Positions 58,378 through 64,000 of a stretch of DNA of 64,000 nucleotides are shown piece after piece. Origin of the DNA: Liolophura sinensis (taxonomy: Eukaryota > Mollusca > Polyplacophora > Chitonida > Chitonidae); contig NC_088296.1 in assembly GCF_032854445.1 (NCBI RefSeq), forward strand, positions 28,143,064 through 28,207,063, given 5' to 3'. The notes beneath the pieces were generated by a model. It was not told where the DNA came from. It worked only from the letters and a program-made list of their open reading frames with translations, and made no database searches. The position numbers and the translations under genes are program-made. Every line of letters begins with the position of its first letter. Position 1 is the stretch's first letter.

Positions 58378-58842
58378 TATGATTTCGTGTTCGGGGAACA
58401 CCCCAACCTTCTGTTTTTCACCCAGAGTTGGATACATAGATACACAGACGACAATGTTTCACGACTCACATTTGTCCATTTTTTCAGCTGTCATGGTAAC
58501 TAGATAGCCGTTTTCCTTCTATATGCTACAGAAATGAGTTCGTGTCCGGGCTACAACTCCCAACTATTTTCCACATAGAGTTTGGATCTCTATCCATGAA
58601 GTTTCTCCTCAGGGGTTATACTTACCACAATGCTGCTAGTATTCCTTTATACATTTCAAACAAATGTATTTGTTGGAGCGTTTGTTGTGTTCACCTGAAC
58701 CCTTCTTTAATCTAGCCTCAACCAGTATAACATACTGGTGATTCATATAAAGGAGATACTGGTTTGGGAAGCAGTAATAATTAGAAAAAAAGAAAACCGT
58801 GTCACGAGTATATAAATGACTTATTATTGTGACATCCCACAG
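57764..58842. other. Intron C-D, module 3: SINE piece and AT microsatellite
   Basis: Holds a truncated minus-strand SINE (58070-58228; TGATTGGTGTTTTACGC, CCACGACCATCCGCA, no tRNA head). An (AT)n tract of 71 bp follows at 58305-58375. Two copies of a ~140-bp block flank or contain the AT tract (GCGACTTACATTTGTTCATT at 58249; ACGACTCACATTTGTCCATT at 58461). Open frames of repeated I-Y here are artefacts. Confidence 0.8.
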
Positions 58843-58941
58843 GAAGGAGAGACGGCGTTGTTTTGGGCAGTGAAGATAGATGATATGGACCTTGTTCGTC
58901 TGCTGACTGAGCACGGAGCCAATGTCAACGTACAGAATAAG
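58843..58941 (+). CDS. Ankyrin-repeat exon 26, type D (33 codons)
   Basis: Acceptor ACATCCCACAG, donor GTACGT. Opens EGETALFWAVKIDDMDLV and closes LLTEHGANVNVQNK. Last intact ankyrin exon in the window. No terminal exon, stop or polyadenylation context follows that I can tie to the gene, so it may continue beyond. Confidence 0.86.
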
Positions 58942-59689
58942 GTACGTGATGTATGGTTATTTACAAGGAGAGCATGTTGGACTAAGTACCATTTTAAACA
59001 CCTAGTTTTATCTTCAAACACGTGTATCCACAAATGTCAAAGACTGAAAATTATTCACTTCGGGCGCGAATTATATATATTATGCTGCCTTTGGCGTAAA
59101 CATAACAATAAATATGGTGCGAACAAAAATTATATTATTTCTTTGCAAGGCCAGAAATACATCAGAATGCTTCAGGGTTATATCAAAATACAAATCTTGT
59201 TGTCACATCATGTTTTCGACTAATGGCAAGATTTAAAAGTTGTGAAGGCATTTTGAAACCTTTTTTAAAGACTATATATATGCACTTAGATTCTGTGTAC
59301 AAGAAGATAACATTTTAGAGCAATCGTTTCTTCATTTAAAAAATTCAAAATTTCACGAAATGCGAAATCGTCGGTAAACCACGTAACCAACTTTGCCCCG
59401 TATTTTCAAGACACTGCTCAACAACAGGCTATCGCCATGTTTGGTAACAGCATATGAAAGTCTGTCTGTGTAGGGATGTTAGGGAATGCTAGGAATTTCC
59501 GGGTATGACGTGCCCTTTTTAGTGACCACTGTATGTCATGGTGCAATATTTAGATAATCCACCCTCCGGGCGATACCCTTTATTATTGTTGTCAGGACTA
59601 CCAACCAAATTTTGTGTGCCCACTACAGAGAAAACTTCTGCACCAAATAAGTTGTAACTTACACATTATTCCCCCGTTGTCTGAAATAA

Positions 59690-61450
59690 TGCATATCAAA
59701 GAAACTGAAGTGCCACAATATCCAGTAAAATTATAAAAATCTGTCTGCCTGCCACCAAGTATATTGTCGTCCATGCACCGCTATGCGTGGCACATTGGTG
59801 CAACTTTAATACATCGCGTCGGTGGCATTGGGGCAGAAGACTAATACATCGCCACGGCGCCACTGGGCCGAAACTGCCGTATATCGCCACGGCCCCATTG
59901 GGGCGGAACTGTCTTACATCGTCTCGACGCCACTGGGGCGGAACTCTCATACGTTGCGACCAGTCCGCAACGGCGCTTCTGTGGTGGCCCAGTCTGCAAC
60001 GGCGCCACTGGGGTGGAACAGTCATACATGGCGACGGAGCCACTGGGGCGGAACTGTCACACATTGGGATGGCGCCCCTGGGGCGGAATTGTCACGCATC
60101 GCGACGGGGCAACTGGGGCGAACCTGTCACACATCGCAACGAAGCCATTGAGGCAGAAGTGTCATGCATCGGAACGACGACACTAGGATGGAACTGTCAT
60201 ACATCGCGACGGCACCATAGAGGCGGAACTCTCATACATCGCGACGGCGCCACTGAGACCGCCCAGCCTGCGTTGGTGCTACTTGGTCACTGGGAGGAAT
60301 ATTTTAATAACAAATGCTCCAAGCGACTGTATTTTACACCAAATGGAAGTCTTACAAAATCTGTCAAACACCGAAGAGAATTTGAGAACATACAATCTAC
60401 ATTCACCGAGAGACAGACCAGCACAGTGGATGACATACAAATGTATTGCAAGATACAAGTAGCCGAATTTATGTGGGCCTAAGGCTGTACACTTCAACCT
60501 TCAGTACAGTCCCTGTTCATTTCAGTAGCTGTTATACCTTAAATTCACTACACTGTAAACCATTGAAACAAATGATATCAACAGCTTAGTTTCCGATGAT
60601 GATTTGTCCAGTTAACATTCGTAACACGTAGACTCTGAAAAGCCCCGAATGCTAGCAAATTCATTTGCAGAAGCAGACTTAATCGATCTGTTGATTGGCC
60701 TAGTTAGAACTTTAGGTTATCGTCCAGGCATCTTCTTTCTTCCACCTCTCCAGACGATCGTTTGTTTCAGAATCTCGGCAGAAGGAGCTGCCGACTCAAA
60801 GTAAACAAACTTGTCTTTGTTAACTATGCCAAGAATATGGTCGATAACAGAGTAGGTCTAGTTTGTTACTTTTAACAAACGGTCTGTTAAATAATTGTCA
60901 ACAAAGTAAACCGTGTTGAAATACAGAGCAGTATTTTCAGTGTGCGTTATGCAGTTATCTTCGTGTTACCCAAATTTAATCCACTACAAATAAAAGAATG
61001 AATGTCAAACATGTGCCTGCTCAAAGATGTTTTCTTGCTTACGTTCTAATGTGGAGGATGCCTTGATTCGATTAAAACGTTATCAGATGAACATGAAAAC
61101 CTGAGACCGCCTAATGGTACTCCTGATGCAGCTGGTCTCTCTGTATTGTTTATAGGAGACGTATACTGTATTCTGGTTTGTATTCCAGAAACCAGTATAA
61201 TTTTCCAGCAAAATGTCTTTGTTCCGGTGCAAGTAAACCCGACGAAAGGGCTTACTACATCGGGTATCTCCACATTATATTGTCATTTATGTAATAACTT
61301 ATCTATTGTTGTAAAGGCCTAAATAGTAGGAAATTATGCGGCCGCTAGCACCGGGAAAGTTAAATCTCATTTTTATTTGACGTCACTGGTCATTGCTGTC
61401 TTTTCATCAAATTTAACAATCCAGGCCTCATGGATGCCTCATCGACCAGC
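59690..61450 (+). repeat. Partial, exonless module 4
   Basis: ATCCAGTAAAATTATAAAAA at 59720 matches the pre-minisatellite sequence of module 1 (45477). A minisatellite follows (59790-60280). Then, after about 650 bp of other sequence, the A-B intron block (60950-61345) recurs. No exon of type A-D survives. Confidence 0.72.
59790..60280. repeat. 35-bp minisatellite (about 13 units)
   Basis: Unit ACATCGCGACGGCGCCACTG plus GGGCGGAACTGTCAT. Landmarks at 59813, 59848, 59883, 59918, 59953, 60028, 60063, 60098, 60133, 60168, 60203 and 60238 are 35 bp apart with one 75-bp step. It occupies the same place as the GTG-rich arrays of modules 1 and 3 and shares TACATCGC(T/G)ACGG. The 231-codon open frame across it is a repeat artefact. 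Confidence 0.9.
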
Positions 61451-62049
61451 ATAAACCTGGTAAATTACACAGGAATACTTAAGGATTGAAAAACCGCTGA
61501 GCACCACTGTGCAAAATGTATGAAGGCGCATGTCCGTGCCCGTTTCACCGTGTTATCATACTAAGGTAGGCATGACTGTTTACCAGTCTTAATTCCCTCC
61601 AGGCTATCCGCAGACGATGTACCGATGCCCCTGTTTGTGAATGTGAATATAATACAGACGAAAGTAAATATATATGCAGTGTTCGGTTTGTCATTTTTTC
61701 GGTTTGTTTGGTGCTAGACGGGGACTGCTCGCCGTCACATCCCTACCCCTCCTTTTTCGTCATCACTGGGAACTACTCCAAGCATTTTTCAGAAAACTTT
61801 ACTTTCCCACATCACGGAAGACACGCAATCAGACTTTACCAAGAATTGAGTCGCCTACAAGATGGAAAGTGTATCAAATATCACACGAAGGTAGAGCAAA
61901 AACTTGCGGTTTCCTTAGATGCACGACTTTACATTATATCTCCACGTCCTTAAGGATTCCTAACAAGGATAGGTATAATTAAAGAATTACAATGAAGTAG
62001 CATGTCTTCTCCAACTGCCAGGGTTCATTTAATAGTGATACGTAACAGT
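61451..62049. other. No recognisable feature
   Basis: Sequence between the remains of module 4 and the right-hand gypsy element. Open frames at 61674-61982 (+) are unsupported. Confidence 0.4.
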
Positions 62050-64000
62050 TGAAACGACATAATGCTCTCAAGATTATGGTGAAACAACAATGGTTTCTTT
62101 GGTATGGACACCGGCGAAATTTGCTGGATAATCCTATATGGCCCTGTCCGAGAATGTGGAAACTTCTCGTCCCGGAGAAGGTCTGGGATTATGCACTGAC
62201 ACTTTATCGCCTTCCTGGGAGAATGGTCATCATGGTGGCTCTTCTGCTTCTATTCAGCCAGGTCTATGTTGGCTTTGGCCAGCTCACGGGCTTCTCGTGG
62301 ACGAACCGTGACTTCATCTTTGTAGACTGCCTGCAACTTTAAAGGCTGAAATCCTCGAATGGAGTGCGGTGTCCACTGGTAACAGTTGTCTACCATAGAG
62401 TAAATAGAAAGGCGTTTGCTGAATGCTCTTTTGCATGCTTGTTTTGTAGACTAACTGTGTGAATAGTATGATACCGTCCCAGTCACGGTAATGCTTACTA
62501 ACATACGTGGACAGCAGTGTTGCCAACGTATGATTAAACCTTTCCACGAGCCCATCGGTCTGCTGAGGATAGGTAGAATTATTTACTTTGTTAATGTTCA
62601 TGACTTCGCAAATCTCCTTTAAAAGCTTGGGTTAGAAGTTCGTTCCTTTGTCTGACAGGAGGACTTTAGAACTTTCATGACGAGCAAATATTTCTTCAAC
62701 ACATAGCTTGGCACATGTATGTGCTTCTTGGGACTTTATTGCGAAGGGTTTTCGTCATTTCGTCAGGTAGTCGCTGACCACAACAATATACTGATTACCC
62801 TCATCCGTAGGCAGGAACGGGCCTAACACATCTACAGCGATACGATCATATGGTCCTCCACAAGAGGCTTTTTTCCGTAGGTATTATTAAACCAAGGTGA
62901 CCGGCTGTTTGATCATCGTAGTACATGAACAAGACCTCGGCGATAATTGACTGCGGAACTACCAACTGTTTCCGGGTATATTTTCCGCGTCCCCGTGAGT
63001 CTGGACTCCAGAGGTGATACAAGACACCATCCTCCAGTAAATAGACTCCCGACTCGGCGACAATTTTCCTAGTCTCTGTAGACGTTGCTGGTAGGATACC
63101 ATCCTCTAGATACCTCACCATTGCAGACGCGAACATGTCCTTCATTTGGGATGTCCGAAATAATGTGTTTCGAAAGCCAACGACATCATTAGATTGTTGC
63201 ACTTGAGCAGCAGCATACCGTCAACGCGAGAGGCCGTCAGCATTACCATGCTTTGCACCTGACCTGTGCTCGATCTTGAGGTCATATTCCTGGAGTTCCA
63301 GTGACCATCTGGCAAGTTTCCATCGGGATTTTTCTGACTCATCAGCCATCTGAGTGGGGTGTGATCCGTCACAACGGTGAATGTTTGACGGTAAAGATAA
63401 TGACGGAACGTCTTTATACCCCAAAAAGAGGGTGAGGGCTTCTTTCTCAATTGTTGCATAATTTTGTTCTGCTTTCTTTAGCTACCGACTTCCATGGGCA
63501 ATCGTTTGCTCTTCTTCACCATCAAGCTGAGCCAATACAACACCTAATCCGTGATTCCTGGTGTCTGTGTGGAGCACAAATAGCAGAGAGAAATTTGGAT
63601 AGCGTAAAGTAGGTGTAGTGCAAAGAGCGTTTCTCGGTTGTTTGTATGCGTTTTCGCATTCCTGACACCATGAAAATTTTACATCTTTCTTCGGGAGACA
63701 ATGCAGATAATGCGATAATACGACACAACGCCCAGAAAACTGCAGAGTTCAGCCACATTGGAAGTTCTTACTTCCACCATCAATGTGAGCTAGAAATTTG
63801 ACACTTGGCCGACAGAATACAGACTTCGCCAACTTTATCTTGAGATTTGCTTCACGGATACGCTGAAGCACTTGACGGAGTCGAGAAACATGCTCTTCAA
63901 AGGTAACTGAGAAAGTGATTTTGTCGTCAATGTAAAGCATACAGGTTTTCCAGATCAAACCAGCCAAGAGTAAGTCCATTAGACGTTGGAAGGTGCTGGG
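62050..64000 (-). mobile_element. Second Ty3/gypsy pol, decayed, runs off the edge
   Basis: On the minus strand: RT palm (LYIDDKITFS, YIDD at 63934-63923; FEEHVSRLRQVLQRI; KSVFCRPSVKFL), RNase H (FRHYLYRQTFTVVTDHTPLR, AKHGNADGLSR), integrase start (QTAGHLGL), integrase core (D in VDVLGPF, D in LLSDKGTNF, E in DGLVERFNHTLATLL) and a post-integrase tail toward 62060. Multiple frameshifts (near 63330, 63750) and in-frame stops within the core (about 62755 and 62631) make it a pseudogene. A different family from the 7-10 kb element. Confidence 0.9.

Larger units (their letters stand above)
54078..59480 (+). repeat. Multi-exon module 3 (minisatellite, A, psi-B, a, C, D)
   Basis: CAGTTGTTCTGGAAAAT at 54079 matches 44814 in module 1. 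It continues with the TTTCCTGGTTTAGGTCTG block (54342, 45049), minisatellite 54945-55755, A 55888, broken B 56641, relic a 57332, C 57665 and D 58843. The A-B intron is shortened and holds a palindrome (56210-56342). Confidence 0.88.

Noticed and set aside
58128-58507. ORFs containing long alternating I-Y
   Set aside because: Translation of an (AT)n microsatellite.
59696-60482. 231-codon ORF (HWGGTVIH-type repeats) and its shadows
   Set aside because: Follows from a 35-bp repeat cycling through frames; no splice, start or domain support.
62049-62342. 97-codon plus ORF with a hydrophobic segment
   Set aside because: Antisense to the post-integrase region of the minus-strand gypsy element.

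Overview
The window is AT-rich animal nuclear DNA. It has small phase-0 exons separated by ~1 kb introns, Ty3/gypsy and non-LTR retrotransposon debris, tRNA-derived SINEs, and many mini- and microsatellites. The SINE types (one tail reading like ACGGCGTAAAACACCAAT, another like TTAAGTACAACGTTAAGG) resemble families I associate with marine molluscs. I therefore infer a gastropod or bivalve genome, with moderate confidence. There is no prokaryotic signature.

The main content is one plus-strand system from about 15.6 to 58.9 kb: 26 intact exons, each encoding exactly one ankyrin repeat. Twenty-four are 99 bp and two are 102 bp. All start and end on codon boundaries between AG and GT (phase 0/0), so exons can be gained, lost or skipped without breaking the frame. 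If all were spliced together they would encode about 860 residues of ankyrin solenoid. I see no start exon, terminal exon or other domain, so gene boundaries and function are unknown. It could be one giant gene or several.

Regions. 1-12.6 kb: simple repeats, a 21-bp tandem array (4.6-5.2 kb), a minus-strand Ty3/gypsy element lacking RT and RNase H (7.1-10.26 kb), and a long inverted repeat (10.57-11.43 kb). 12.6-20.8 kb: a 77-bp satellite and a tandem segmental duplication carrying ankyrin exons 1-4. One copy contains an LTR fragment, an expanded minisatellite and two exons that the other lacks. 21.8-23.0 kb: a CR1/L2-like LINE piece split by a SINE. 23.0-37.8 kb: about eleven tandem 1.1-1.3 kb units, most with one live exon plus one 5'-truncated exon relic. 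A LINE fragment with a 13-bp target duplication sits inside one relic. 37.8-43.9 kb: mostly unique, with two diverged exons. 43.9-61.5 kb: a larger module (GC-rich minisatellite, exon A, B, relic a, C, D) present in about three and a half copies. 62.05-64 kb: a second decayed Ty3/gypsy pol on the minus strand, running off the edge.

Reading of the system: single-repeat exon cassettes have been multiplied at two scales (one-exon units and multi-exon modules). Relics, an exonless unit and frame-compensated exons record birth and death. Intact frames and splice sites in all 26 exons, against visible decay in neighbouring relics and intron leaders, argue that many exons are used. Everything comes from reading by eye; no alignment or search was run.
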